Assembly: GCA_964551435.1 (NCBI GenBank)
Contig: CAZKBS010000004.1
Coordinates: 62,001-126,000 of the forward strand
Reading direction: 5' to 3'
Origin: UBA2020 sp964551435
GTDB taxonomy: Bacteria > Pseudomonadota > Alphaproteobacteria > Micavibrionales > UBA2020
Length of the DNA stretch: 64,000 bases
Below the pieces are notes generated by a model, which was not told where the DNA came from, searched no databases, and saw only the letters and a program-made list of their open reading frames with translations. The translations under genes and the position numbers were made by a program. Positions 32,319 through 40,537 of this stretch are shown one piece after another. Within the stretch, counting starts at the first letter, position 1, and the number at the start of each line of letters is the position of its first letter.

Positions 32319-32972
32319 TTAGGCCCGGATGCGCGGTGACGGCGTGCCGTTGCCGTCAGTATCGCCGCCGGCGGGCGTCGTGGCTGCGGCGCCCTGCTGG
32401 CTGGTATTGTTCTGGCGGGTGATGAATTCCATCAGATCGACAAGGTCGATGAAATGGTCGGCCTGACGGCGCAGTTCATCGGCCACCATCGGCGGCTGGG
32501 TGCGGATGGTCGATACGACCGTGACGCGCGTGCCCTTGCGCTGGACGGATTCCAGCAGACGGCGGAAATCGCCATCGCCCGAAAACAGGACGATATGGTC
32601 AACATGGTCGGCCAGTTCCATCATGTCGATGGCCAGTTCGATATCCATGTTGCCTTTGATTTTGCGGCGGCCCGTATGGTCGGTGAATTCCTTGGCCGGT
32701 TTGGTGACCATGGTGTAGCCGTTATAATCCAGCCAGTCTATCAGCGGGCGGATGGGGGAGTATTCCTGATCTTCCATCAGGGCGGTGTAGTAAAACGCGC
32801 GAACCAGACGGCTTTGGCCGGAAATCCAGTTCAGCAGGCGTTTATAGTCGATATCGAATTCAAGGCTTTTGGCTGCGGCGTAAAGATTCGCACCATCAAT
32901 AAACACCGCCAGTTTTTCTGCGGGGTAGAAAAAGCTGGCGCCGACGAATTCGGAATTTTTATTGTTTTTCAA
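32319..32972 (-). CDS. NYN-domain (DUF88/LabA-like) putative nuclease, 217 aa
   Basis: PIN-like NYN domain with the conserved acidic residues: D in LAVFIDGANLY, D in KGNMDIELAIDMM and D-x-D in VLFSGDGDFRRLLE, then VVST near the end of the core. Such proteins are predicted metal-dependent RNases. The last 35 residues are Thr/Gly-rich and likely disordered. The gene has its own promoter at 33115-33144 with a leader of about 130 nt. It is divergent from rpoZ. Confidence 0.9.
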   Translation of the reverse strand: MKNNKNSEFVGASFFYPAEKLAVFIDGANLYAAAKSLEFDIDYKRLLNWISGQSRLVRAFYYTALMEDQEYSPIRPLIDWLDYNGYTMVTKPAKEFTDHTGRRKIKGNMDIELAIDMMELADHVDHIVLFSGDGDFRRLLESVQRKGTRVTVVSTIRTQPPMVADELRRQADHFIDLVDLMEFITRQNNTSQQGAAATTPAGGDTDGNGTPSPRIRA

Positions 32973-33356
32973 GATTTTAACCTCTGGCTTCGAAAACGTT
33001 TTACCGCCCCTTGATTGGCAGGAGCGTTTTTGTTACTTGTGTTTCTGGCGCTGCCCCGTGTTTCGTAAATGGCTTGGGCAAAACCCACGCCCGCCATTAT
33101 CAGGTCAGACCACTTCTATAGTCTTAGGTATTTGACGATGTCAAGTATATTTATTAAAAATACTTCGTCCTCTTATAGAAACCTGAAATGATGTCGCAGA
33201 CGCGTAAAAACAAGCGTCTGGTATTGAATTTTTGTTGCAAAGACAGGCGTCGGGTTTTATAAAAAATGCCTGTTTGCAGACTCGGCGAAGTCCGAATCCT
33301 GCCCCCGTTATTCCCGCCGGCGCCATGCCGGCTGAAACTTGCAAAGGTGATCCGAA
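32973..33356. other. Divergent intergenic region with structured leader before rpoZ
   Basis: 384 nt with no gene seen. Besides the minus-strand promoter, the part nearest rpoZ has several inverted repeats: CAGACGC/GCGTCTG at about 33198-33221, a bulged GCAAA-CAGGC/GCCTGTTTGC at about 33236-33283, and GACT/AGTC at about 33282-33297. The GAAGTCCGAATCC there superficially resembles a tRNA T-arm but does not fold as one. A structured leader of rpoZ or a small RNA is possible. Confidence 0.4.
33115..33144 (-). promoter_or_regulatory. Sigma70-type promoter of the NYN gene
   Basis: On the minus strand TTGACA (33144-33139) and TATAGA (33120-33115) are 18 nt apart. Transcription would start near 33107, about 135 nt before the ATG at 32972. 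Confidence 0.65.
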
Positions 33357-33803
33357 ATGGCTCGTGTAACAGTCGAAGACTGCGTTCTCAAAGTTCCCAA
33401 CCGCTTTGAGCTGGTGCTGGTCGCATCGCAGCGCGCGCGCGAAATCGGCTCGGGCTCCCCGCTGACGGTTGACCGTGACAACGACAAAAACCCCGTGGTT
33501 TCCCTGCGCGAAATCGCCGATACCGATATTTCACTGGATGGCCTGCGTGAAGCGCTGGTGAAAAACCACCAGAAAGTCATCGAAGTCGAAGACGAAGGCG
33601 AAGACATCATCGACGTCATGGAAGGCGAAAGCGAGTGGGCGCAGGTTGCCGGTCAGGCTGCCGAGGGCGAACTGGAAGGCGCCGGCATGGGCGAAGACCT
33701 CGGCGAAGACGCCGATACCGCCGAAGAGGGCGACGATGACATTGAAGCTCCCGCGATGGGCGAAGATTTCGGCGGCGACGACTTCGGTGGCGACGATATG
33801 TAA
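33357..33803 (+). CDS. rpoZ: RNA polymerase omega subunit with acidic extension, 148 aa
   Basis: Omega helps assemble RNA polymerase around beta-prime. The core is recognisable: MARVTVEDCVLKVPNRFELV, LVASQRAREIGSG, DKNPVVSLREIA and, at the end of the core, ISLDGLREALVK. The C-terminal 80 residues are a very acidic extension with recurring MGED and FGGDD blocks, longer than in most omegas. AAAGGTGATCCGAA precedes ATG 33357. It lies upstream of rel/spoT, the usual alphaproteobacterial neighbourhood, and is separated from it by a terminator. Confidence 0.95.
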   Translation: MARVTVEDCVLKVPNRFELVLVASQRAREIGSGSPLTVDRDNDKNPVVSLREIADTDISLDGLREALVKNHQKVIEVEDEGEDIIDVMEGESEWAQVAGQAAEGELEGAGMGEDLGEDADTAEEGDDDIEAPAMGEDFGGDDFGGDDM

Positions 33804-33847
33804 CGCCGCCGGCGTCGATTTTAACGCCAAATACCTTACAAATTCGG

Positions 33848-33886
33848 AAAAAGCCGCCTATACTTAAATACTTGGGCGGCTTTTTT
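33848..33886 (+). terminator. Hairpin terminator after rpoZ
   Basis: AAAAAGCCGCC at 33848-33858 pairs with GGCGGCTTTTT at about 33875-33885. A T-tract follows, in the 164-nt gap between rpoZ and rel/spoT. Confidence 0.8.
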
Positions 33887-33967
33887 CATGCCGCCAGCCC
33901 TGCGACGGGCGGCGGGCTTCACGCCCCGGCCCGCATCGCATAACAACAAAAAACTACAGGATGGCGG

Positions 33968-36136
33968 ATGCTCCGGCAGTACGAACTCGTTGAAATTATC
34001 AAGGCCTATGATCCCGATATGAACGAGGATCTGGTCAACCGCGCCTATGTCTACGCCATGAAGGCGCATGGCGCGCAGACCCGCGCCTCGGGCGACCCGT
34101 ATTTCTCCCACCCGCTCGAAGTCGCGGGCATCCTGACCGAGATGAAGCTGGATACGGCATCGATTTGTACAGCGCTGCTGCACGATACCGTCGAAGATAC
34201 CGGCGCAACGCTGGAGGAGATTGAAAAGCTTTTCGGCAAGGAAATCGCGCGTCTTGTCGACGGCGTGACCAAGCTCAGCAAAATCGAATTCCAGAGCGCG
34301 CAGGAAAAGCAGGCGGAAAATTTCCGCAAGCTCGTGTTGGCCATGTCCGAAGACATCCGCGTGCTGCTGGTCAAGCTGGCCGACCGTCTGCATAACATGC
34401 GCACGCTGCATCATATCCCCAAGCCGGAAAAGCGCCGCCGCATCGGTCTTGAAACGCTGGAGATCTACGCGCCGCTGGCCGAGCGTATCGGCGTGCATAA
34501 AATCAAGGAAGAGCTTGAGGACATTTCGTTCGAGGCACTGAACCCCGAAGCGCGCGAGAGTATTTCCGCACGCCTCAATTACCTGCGCGACGAGGGGGGC
34601 GATGTTGTCGTCTCGCGCATCATCGACGAGCTGGTCAAGCGCCTGAAAGAGGCGGGGCTGGATGCCGGCGTTTACGGCCGCGAAAAAACCAAATATTCCA
34701 TCTGGAAAAAAATGCAGCGCAAGAACATCTCGTTCGAGCAGCTGTCGGATATCATGGCTTTCCGCATTCTTGTGCCCAGTGTGGCGGAATGCTATCACGC
34801 GCTTGGCGTTATCCACGGGCTTTATCCGACGGTGCCGGGGCGCTTCAAGGACTACATCTCCCTGCCCAAACCGAACGGATACCGCTCTCTGCACACCACT
34901 GTTATCGGGCCGGAAAACCACCGCATCGAAGTGCAGATCCGCACCCCCGAAATGCACGAAGAGGCCGAACTTGGCGTTGCCGCCCACTGGTCTTACAAAC
35001 AAACGACCGAGGCGAAAAATACCGAAGGCCGCCAGTACCGCTGGCTGCGCGAATTGATGGATATCGTGGAGCATGCGCAGCGCCCCGAAGAATTCCTCGA
35101 GAATACCAAGCTGGAGCTGTATCAGGATCAGGTTTTCTGCTTCACGCCGAACGGCGATCTTATCAACCTGCCGCGCGGGGCAACGCCGGTGGATTTCGCC
35201 TATTCCCTGCACTCCGACCTTGGCGATAAAACCGTCGGCGCGAAGGTGAACGGGCGCATCGTGCCGCTCAATACCAAACTTGGCAATGGCGATCAGGTCG
35301 AAATCACCACATCCAAAAGCCAGACGCCCAGCCCCAACTGGGAACGCTTCGTCGTCACCGGCAAGGCCAAGGCGCGTATCCGCCGTTTCATCCGCCTGCA
35401 GCAGCGCGAACAGTACATGAGCCTTGGCAAGGCCATGCTGCAAAAAGTGCTGAAGCAGGAGGGGTATGATTACAACGAACGCCAGTTCAACCATGATATC
35501 TATCGCCAGTTCAAAACCGAAAACCTCGAAGACCTGCTGACGGGTATCGGCTCCGGCCATATCGCCAGCCGCGAGGTTTTCTATGCCCTGCATCCCGAAC
35601 AGCGCCCGAAAGAAGCGCCGCCCAGCCTGCAGAATTTCGTGGCGCCCTCGCTCGAGAAAAAAACGCATGCAAAAGGCAAGGCGTCGATGCCGATCAAGGG
35701 GCTTATCCCCGGCATGGCCCTGCATTTCGCGCGCTGCTGCCACCCACTGCCGGGCGACCGCATCGTCGGCATTGTGACGACGGGCAAGGGCGTGACCATC
35801 CACACCATCGATTGCGACACGCTGGAAAGTTTCGCCGACACGCCAGAGCGCTGGCTGGACGTATCGTGGGAAGACGGCGAAGACAGCCCCGAAAGCCATG
35901 TCGGCCGCCTGTTGATTACGATTGCGAATACGCCGGGCGCGCTGGGCACGCTGTCGACGGTCATCGGCAAGAACCAGGGAAATATTACCAACCTTAAAAT
36001 CATGAACCGGTCGCTCGATTTCTGGGACATGATGATTGACGTTTATGTGCGCGACAGCCGGCATCTGAGCGATATCATCGCCGCCTTGCGCGCAACGCCG
36101 GAAATCACCTCCGTCAACAGGGCGCGCAGCCGGTAG
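33968..36136 (+). CDS. Bifunctional (p)ppGpp synthetase/hydrolase, Rel/SpoT family
   Basis: Single long RSH protein (722 aa), as usual in alphaproteobacteria. The N-terminal HD hydrolase domain shows YFSHPLEVAGILTEM and ALLHDTVEDTG. The synthetase domain has KYSIWKKMQRKN and DIMAFRILVPS, with YRSLHTTVIGP. The TGS domain begins near DQVFCFTPNGDLINLPRG, and a C-terminal ACT domain (RLLITIANTPGALGTLSTVI) closes the protein. It makes and degrades ppGpp in the cytoplasm. The DUF2062 gene starts 6 nt after its stop. Confidence 0.96.
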   Translation: MLRQYELVEIIKAYDPDMNEDLVNRAYVYAMKAHGAQTRASGDPYFSHPLEVAGILTEMKLDTASICTALLHDTVEDTGATLEEIEKLFGKEIARLVDGVTKLSKIEFQSAQEKQAENFRKLVLAMSEDIRVLLVKLADRLHNMRTLHHIPKPEKRRRIGLETLEIYAPLAERIGVHKIKEELEDISFEALNPEARESISARLNYLRDEGGDVVVSRIIDELVKRLKEAGLDAGVYGREKTKYSIWKKMQRKNISFEQLSDIMAFRILVPSVAECYHALGVIHGLYPTVPGRFKDYISLPKPNGYRSLHTTVIGPENHRIEVQIRTPEMHEEAELGVAAHWSYKQTTEAKNTEGRQYRWLRELMDIVEHAQRPEEFLENTKLELYQDQVFCFTPNGDLINLPRGATPVDFAYSLHSDLGDKTVGAKVNGRIVPLNTKLGNGDQVEITTSKSQTPSPNWERFVVTGKAKARIRRFIRLQQREQYMSLGKAMLQKVLKQEGYDYNERQFNHDIYRQFKTENLEDLLTGIGSGHIASREVFYALHPEQRPKEAPPSLQNFVAPSLEKKTHAKGKASMPIKGLIPGMALHFARCCHPLPGDRIVGIVTTGKGVTIHTIDCDTLESFADTPERWLDVSWEDGEDSPESHVGRLLITIANTPGALGTLSTVIGKNQGNITNLKIMNRSLDFWDMMIDVYVRDSRHLSDIIAALRATPEITSVNRARSR

Positions 36137-36142
36137 GCTTTC

Positions 36143-36700
36143 ATGTTCAAACGCCGCAAGCCACAAAGCCTTCGCCAGAAACTGCGCAATGTGTTCTGGC
36201 CGTGTATGGGCTGGCGGCGGCTGGCGCGGTATTATCTGCATCGGATCGGGCGGTTGTCCGGCACGCCCTATTTCATTGCGGCGGGTTTTGCCAGTGGTGT
36301 CGCGGTGTCCTTGACGCCTTTTTTGGGTTTTCATCTGATACTGGGCGCGCTTATGTGCTGGCTGATGCGCGGGTCGCTGGTGGCGATGGTGATTGGCACG
36401 GTGATTGCGGGCAACCCGTGGACGTTTCCTGTCATCTGGCTGGTGACGTATCACACGGGGCATTGGCTGATGGGGCATACGGATACGCTGGGCGCCATCG
36501 GCGTCGCACCCGCGCCGCACGCGCTCAGTTTGAAGCTGCTCATGGAAAGCCCCATGCAGCTGTTGGTGCCGATGACAATCGGTTGTCTGCCGTATTTGCT
36601 GCCGGGCTGGTTGATCGGATTTTACGGTGTACGGCGTCTGGTATCGGGCTATAAACAGCGTCCGCCCGCAAAACAGGAAAAAGAAAGGAAAGCGGTATGA
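36143..36700 (+). CDS. DUF2062 membrane protein, 185 aa
   Basis: A basic N-terminus is followed by two or three hydrophobic segments: PYFIAAGFASGVAVSLTPF, the stretch HLILGALMCWLMRGSL with VAMVIGTVIAGNPWTF, and LVPMTIGCLPYLLPGWLIGF. The GNPWTFP motif is typical of DUF2062 proteins. The C-terminus is basic and cytoplasmic. It overlaps acpS by ATGA (36697-36700), so it is coupled to the acpS-lepB-rnc-era run. Function unknown; inner membrane. Confidence 0.9.
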   Translation: MFKRRKPQSLRQKLRNVFWPCMGWRRLARYYLHRIGRLSGTPYFIAAGFASGVAVSLTPFLGFHLILGALMCWLMRGSLVAMVIGTVIAGNPWTFPVIWLVTYHTGHWLMGHTDTLGAIGVAPAPHALSLKLLMESPMQLLVPMTIGCLPYLLPGWLIGFYGVRRLVSGYKQRPPAKQEKERKAV

Positions 36701-37104
36701 TTATCGGCACGGGGACGGATATCGTCAGCATCGACCGCATCCGCGCAGTGTTGCTGGACCATGGGGAGCGTTTCATTGAACGCTGCTTTACCGATGACGA
36801 ACGCGAACATGTAGAGCGCCGCGCGGGCCGCGACAGCGATATTGCCGTCGCCGGTTATGCCAAGCGCTGGGCCGCCAAAGAGGCCTGCGCCAAGGCGCTG
36901 GGGTTGGGCATCCGCGACCATATCCATCTGAAAGATATAGCGGTTGTCAACGATTCCGCGGGCAAGCCGACCATCCGCCTCGACGGCGGCGCCAAAGAGC
37001 GTTTGACCAGCCTGACGCCAAGGGGTATGACCATGGATATACATGTCAGTCTCAGCGACGAGCCGCCCTATGCGCTGGCTTTTGTGATTATATCAGCGAG
37101 ATAA
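36697..37104 (+). CDS. acpS: Holo-[acyl-carrier-protein] synthase
   Basis: Transfers 4-phosphopantetheine from CoA to acyl carrier protein. The N-terminus IIGTGTDIVSIDRIR holds the conserved metal-binding Asp. KRWAAKEACAKALGLGI holds the conserved Glu and Lys, and the C-terminal VSLSDEPPYALAFVI is typical. At 135 aa it is standard. It overlaps the DUF2062 gene by 4 nt and is 7 nt from lepB, in the classical acpS-lepB-rnc-era cluster. Confidence 0.95.
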   Translation: MIIGTGTDIVSIDRIRAVLLDHGERFIERCFTDDEREHVERRAGRDSDIAVAGYAKRWAAKEACAKALGLGIRDHIHLKDIAVVNDSAGKPTIRLDGGAKERLTSLTPRGMTMDIHVSLSDEPPYALAFVIISAR

Positions 37105-37111
37105 AACAGGA

Positions 37112-37984
37112 ATGAAAAACGTGACGACCGATCCGAACAAGATTTACACCGACATCAACGAAGCCGAAGAAAAAAAACGCGTGGCCGAAGGCGGCGGGGA
37201 AGATAAAAAAGAAAAAGACGATTTCACCGAACTCGTCAAGGCAATGGTGCTTGCCGCCGCGATTGCCCTGCTGATCCGCGCGTTTTTGTTCGAGCCGTTC
37301 AATATTCCCTCCGCGTCGATGTATCCGGCGCTGAAAATCGGCGATTATCTTTTTGTCGAAAAATACTCCTACGGCTACAGCCGCTATTCATTCCCGATGG
37401 GGATTGCGCCGTTTGACGGTCGCATGGGCGATGGCCGTCCCGAACGCGGTGATATCGCCGTTTTCCGCCAACCCAAAAAACCGGATATCGATTATATCAA
37501 ACGCATCGTCGGCCTGCCGGGCGATACGCTGCAAATGATCGAAGGACGTCTTTACATCAACAGCATCCTTGTCCCGCGTGAATTTATCGGTACCGAAACC
37601 GTGACGGACCAGGACGGTACGCGCATCTACCAAAAATATCTTGAAACACTGCCGAACGGCATCAAGCACAATATCTATGAACTGTCGGACGACGACCAGT
37701 ACGACAACACCCCTGTTTATATCGTGCCCGAAGGACATTATTTCGCGATGGGCGATAACCGCGATGCCTCTCTCGACAGCCGGGCGCAGGATCAGGTCGG
37801 CTTCGTGCCCGAAGACAATCTGGTCGGCCGTGCGGGCTTCCTGTTCTTCTCGACCGAAGGCATCGGCGATAAATGTGTCAAGGACGGCACCTTTGCCGCT
37901 ATGAAATCGGTGCTGTGCCAATTGGTCGAACGCCCGAAAGCCGTGCGCTACAGCCGGATTTTCAGCCGTGTCCAGAAACTCTGA
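37112..37984 (+). CDS. lepB: Signal peptidase I
   Basis: Inner-membrane protease that removes signal peptides. After a lysine-rich cytoplasmic N-terminus, one membrane segment (MVLAAAIALLIRAFLF) leads to the catalytic Ser in NIPSASMYPALKIGDYLFV. The catalytic Lys is in DYIKRIVGLPGD, and the GDNRDASLDSR box is complete. At 290 aa it has normal length. The end overlaps the GTG start of rnc by 17 nt, giving tight coupling. Confidence 0.97.
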   Translation: MKNVTTDPNKIYTDINEAEEKKRVAEGGGEDKKEKDDFTELVKAMVLAAAIALLIRAFLFEPFNIPSASMYPALKIGDYLFVEKYSYGYSRYSFPMGIAPFDGRMGDGRPERGDIAVFRQPKKPDIDYIKRIVGLPGDTLQMIEGRLYINSILVPREFIGTETVTDQDGTRIYQKYLETLPNGIKHNIYELSDDDQYDNTPVYIVPEGHYFAMGDNRDASLDSRAQDQVGFVPEDNLVGRAGFLFFSTEGIGDKCVKDGTFAAMKSVLCQLVERPKAVRYSRIFSRVQKL

Positions 37985-38648
37985 TTTGCAAAAAAAGCTG
38001 GGCCATGTTTTCACAGCGCCCGCGCTGCTGGAACAGGCGCTGACCCACGCCAGCCTGCGTACGGCGGCGCAGAATAACGAACGTCTGGAATTTCTGGGCG
38101 ACCGTGTGCTGGGGCTGACGATTGCCGCGATGCTTTATGACGCGTTTCCCGATGAAAGCGAAGGGGCGCTGGCCAAGCGTCACACCGCCCTGGTGCAGCA
38201 GGCGGCGCTGGCCGCTATCGCGCGCGATATCGGCTTGCCCGATGCCATCCGCCTGTCGGACTCCGAACGCGCGGCGGGCGGTGCGGGCAAGGATGCCATT
38301 CTTGCCGATGCGCTGGAGGCGGTGATGGCGGCGGTTTTTCTCGATGCCGGTTTCGATGCCGCGCAGAAAATGGCGGTGCGTTTATTCGCGCCTTATCTGG
38401 AATCCTTTGCGGTGCCGCCGGAGGATCCTAAATCCAGTTTGCAGGAATGGGCGCAAAGCCGCAGCCTCGCGCTGCCGGTTTATGAAGTTATCGGCCAGTC
38501 GGGCCCCGACCATGCGCCACTGTTCCGGATCTCCGTGCGTATCGACGGCTTCGCCGCCGAAGAGGCCGAGGCCAGCAGCAAACGTGCGGCGGAAAAAGCG
38601 GCAGCAAAAAAACTTCTGGCCAAGATTACAGGGGGCGCATCCACATGA
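37968..38648 (+). CDS. rnc: Ribonuclease III
   Basis: Double-stranded RNA endonuclease in rRNA processing and RNA decay. The signature NNERLEFLGDRVLGL carries the conserved metal-binding acidic residues, and the later DALEAVMAAVFLD carries the second Glu pair. A dsRNA-binding domain starts at DPKSSLQEWAQSRSL. GTG at 37968 inside lepB is the only suitable start. The stop overlaps the era start (ATGA). 226 aa is standard. Confidence 0.97.
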   Translation: MSRNSDLQKKLGHVFTAPALLEQALTHASLRTAAQNNERLEFLGDRVLGLTIAAMLYDAFPDESEGALAKRHTALVQQAALAAIARDIGLPDAIRLSDSERAAGGAGKDAILADALEAVMAAVFLDAGFDAAQKMAVRLFAPYLESFAVPPEDPKSSLQEWAQSRSLALPVYEVIGQSGPDHAPLFRISVRIDGFAAEEAEASSKRAAEKAAAKKLLAKITGGAST

Positions 38649-39550
38649 CGGAACAGCAAACACGCTGCGGATTTGTCGGCATCATCGGCGCGCCGAATGC
38701 GGGTAAATCGACACTGGTCAACCAGCTGGTGGGTGCGAAAGTCTCCATCGTCAGCCCCAAGGTGCAAACGACGCGCGTGCGCGTAATGGGCATTGTGAAC
38801 CGCGGCGCGGCGCAAGTGATTTTCGTCGATACACCCGGTATTTTCGCGCCCAAAAAGCGTCTTGAAAAAGCGATGGTCGCCGCCGCGTGGCAGGGCATGC
38901 AGGATGCCGAAGTGACCATCCTGCTGGTCGATGCGTCCAAGGGCCGCGTCAACGACGATACGCGCGCGATTATCGAACGCCTGAAGCAGACGGGGCGCAA
39001 GATCGTGCTCGCGCTTAATAAAATCGATATGGTGAAAAAGGAAAAACTCCTCGAATTCGCGCAAACCTTGAGCGCGGAGGGGATTTTCAGCGATGTCTAT
39101 ATGGTCTCCGCCCTCAGCGGCGATGGCGTTGACCGTATGATGAACGACATTGCCCGCCGCATGCCCGAAGGTCCATGGATGTTCGGCGAAGACCAGATTT
39201 CCGATATGCCCATGCGCCTACTGGCCGCCGAAATCACACGCGAGAAAATCTTTTTGCAGCTGGGTGATGAACTCCCCTATGCCTCCACCGTCGAAACCGA
39301 AAGCTGGGAAGATTTCGACAACGGCAGCGTGAAGGTATCGCAAACCATCTACGTCATGCGCGATACGCAAAAAGCCATCGTGCTGGGCAAGGGCGGCACG
39401 CGCATCAAGAAAATCGGTCAGGCCGCGCGCGAAGAGCTGGAAGAGATTCTGGAACGTCGCGTGCACCTGTCGCTTTTCGTCAAAGTCCGCGAAAAATGGA
39501 CCGACGACCCCGCCCGCTACAGCGCCTGGGGCCTTGATTTCAATTCCTGA
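38645..39550 (+). CDS. era: GTPase Era
   Basis: Ribosome-assembly GTPase that binds 16S rRNA. G1 is GAPNAGKSTL, G2 lies in QTTRVRVMGI, G3 is DTPGIF, and G4 is NKID. The C-terminal KH domain shows LGKGGTRIKKIGQAAREELE. At 301 aa it is standard. Overlap with rnc by 4 nt supports translational coupling. The next gene has its own promoter, so era probably closes this transcript. Confidence 0.97.
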   Translation: MTEQQTRCGFVGIIGAPNAGKSTLVNQLVGAKVSIVSPKVQTTRVRVMGIVNRGAAQVIFVDTPGIFAPKKRLEKAMVAAAWQGMQDAEVTILLVDASKGRVNDDTRAIIERLKQTGRKIVLALNKIDMVKKEKLLEFAQTLSAEGIFSDVYMVSALSGDGVDRMMNDIARRMPEGPWMFGEDQISDMPMRLLAAEITREKIFLQLGDELPYASTVETESWEDFDNGSVKVSQTIYVMRDTQKAIVLGKGGTRIKKIGQAAREELEEILERRVHLSLFVKVREKWTDDPARYSAWGLDFNS

Positions 39551-39561
39551 GGCCAAAGCTC

Positions 39562-39591
39562 TTGACATAGGCTTATTATATTCTGTAAATT
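39562..39591 (+). promoter_or_regulatory. Sigma70-type promoter of the ankyrin gene downstream of era
   Basis: TTGACA at 39562-39567 and TAAATT at 39586-39591 are 18 nt apart. An 8-bp inverted repeat, TTCTTTCG/CGAAAGAA at 39590-39609, lies over the expected transcription start. Confidence 0.55.
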
Positions 39592-39621
39592 CTTTCGTCT
39601 TCGAAAGAAAGGGCCCCGCGC

Positions 39622-40386
39622 ATGCTGCGCAAGATTTTCAGCAAGGTTTCCGGCAAAAGCGAGCATCAACTCGCCAATGACGCCCTGCGCGCGGCGGTCA
39701 TCAAGGGCAACCTGCCTGCCGCGGCGCGAGAAATTGCGCGCGGTGCCGATGTGAATGCCGAAGATGCGAACAGGCAGACGCCGGTTTTTCTGGCGGCGGC
39801 CGGCGGCTATGCCGATGTGCTGCGCCTGCTGCTGGATCGTGGCGGCAAGGTCGATGCCGGAACGCCCGGCGAAGGGAAGGGCACGGCGCTGCTGGCGGCG
39901 ATGGATGCGGGGCATGATGATTGCGCCAGACTACTGATGGATCGCGGCGCGCGGCACGACCTGACGGATTACGACGGACGCTCGCCGCTGCATCTGGCGG
40001 TTTATAAAGGCAACGATGCGCTGGCGCTGGATATTCTGGCGCGGGGCGTTGATGTGAATACGCAGAACCGCAGCGGCAATTCGCCCTTGCACGAAGCCAT
40101 CACCAACAACAACGAAACCATCGCCATCGCCTTGGTGCGCGCGGGGGCGGATGTCGCGTCCAAAGACCGCTGGGGCGCGCCTGCCGAAGACCGCGCTGTG
40201 GCCAAGGAAATGAAAGCGCTGAGCGCCGCTATCCGTGATGAAAAAGAACGTCCGGCCCGCGAAGCCGCCGCCGCAATAGCGGCTGCCGAGGCGCTGGCCG
40301 CCGCCATCGCGCAGGCAGATACGCTGCAAAGCGATACGGCGCTTCTGCCGCCGCTGCAGGTGCGCCGCCGCATCCCCTCGCCGTAA
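39622..40386 (+). CDS. Ankyrin-repeat protein, 254 aa
   Basis: Residues about 20-190 hold five ankyrin units, including ANRQTPVFLAAAGGYADVLR, EGKGTALLAAMDAGHDDCAR, DGRSPLHLAVYKGNDALALD and SGNSPLHEAITNNNETIAIA. A final helix-rich, alanine-rich segment follows and the protein ends in VRRRIPSP. There is no signal peptide. It is the best-preserved of the ankyrin proteins in this window and presumably a cytoplasmic protein-interaction module. It has its own promoter and precedes gcrA. Confidence 0.92.
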   Translation: MLRKIFSKVSGKSEHQLANDALRAAVIKGNLPAAAREIARGADVNAEDANRQTPVFLAAAGGYADVLRLLLDRGGKVDAGTPGEGKGTALLAAMDAGHDDCARLLMDRGARHDLTDYDGRSPLHLAVYKGNDALALDILARGVDVNTQNRSGNSPLHEAITNNNETIAIALVRAGADVASKDRWGAPAEDRAVAKEMKALSAAIRDEKERPAREAAAAIAAAEALAAAIAQADTLQSDTALLPPLQVRRRIPSP

Positions 40387-40455
40387 TGCGGAAAATGCGC
40401 ATCCCGAGCAGGGAATTTTGCTCTAAAAACCTGCCCAAATCTGGATTTTGCCGTC

Positions 40456-40499
40456 TTTGCAAGCCGCGAATCGGTGCTATATTCTGTGTCTTCGCGGCT
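40456..40499 (+). promoter_or_regulatory. gcrA promoter with GANTC site and flanking inverted repeat
   Basis: A -10-like TATATT lies at 40478-40483 and a weak -35-like TTTGCA at 40456-40461, 16 nt apart. GAATC (GANTC) at 40468-40472 sits in the spacer, as at known GcrA/CcrM-dependent promoters. The spacer and -10 are embedded in a perfect 9-bp inverted repeat, AGCCGCGAA at 40462-40470 and TTCGCGGCT at 40491-40499. A second GANTC (GATTC at 40528-40532) lies just before the start codon. Confidence 0.55.
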
Positions 40500-40537
40500 C
40501 GACCGCCTACGTTTTATGTAATTGCAGGATTCCCCTT

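Noticed and set aside
33284..33312. tRNA/tmRNA-like T-arm (GTCCGAATCC) before rpoZ
   Set aside because: The flanking bases do not form the 5-bp T-stem or an acceptor stem, and no CCA end or tag sequence is present on either strand.
33836..36520. 894-codon open frame on the minus strand across rel/spoT
   Set aside because: Low-complexity His/Arg/Gln/Ala composition typical of antisense frames in GC-rich DNA.
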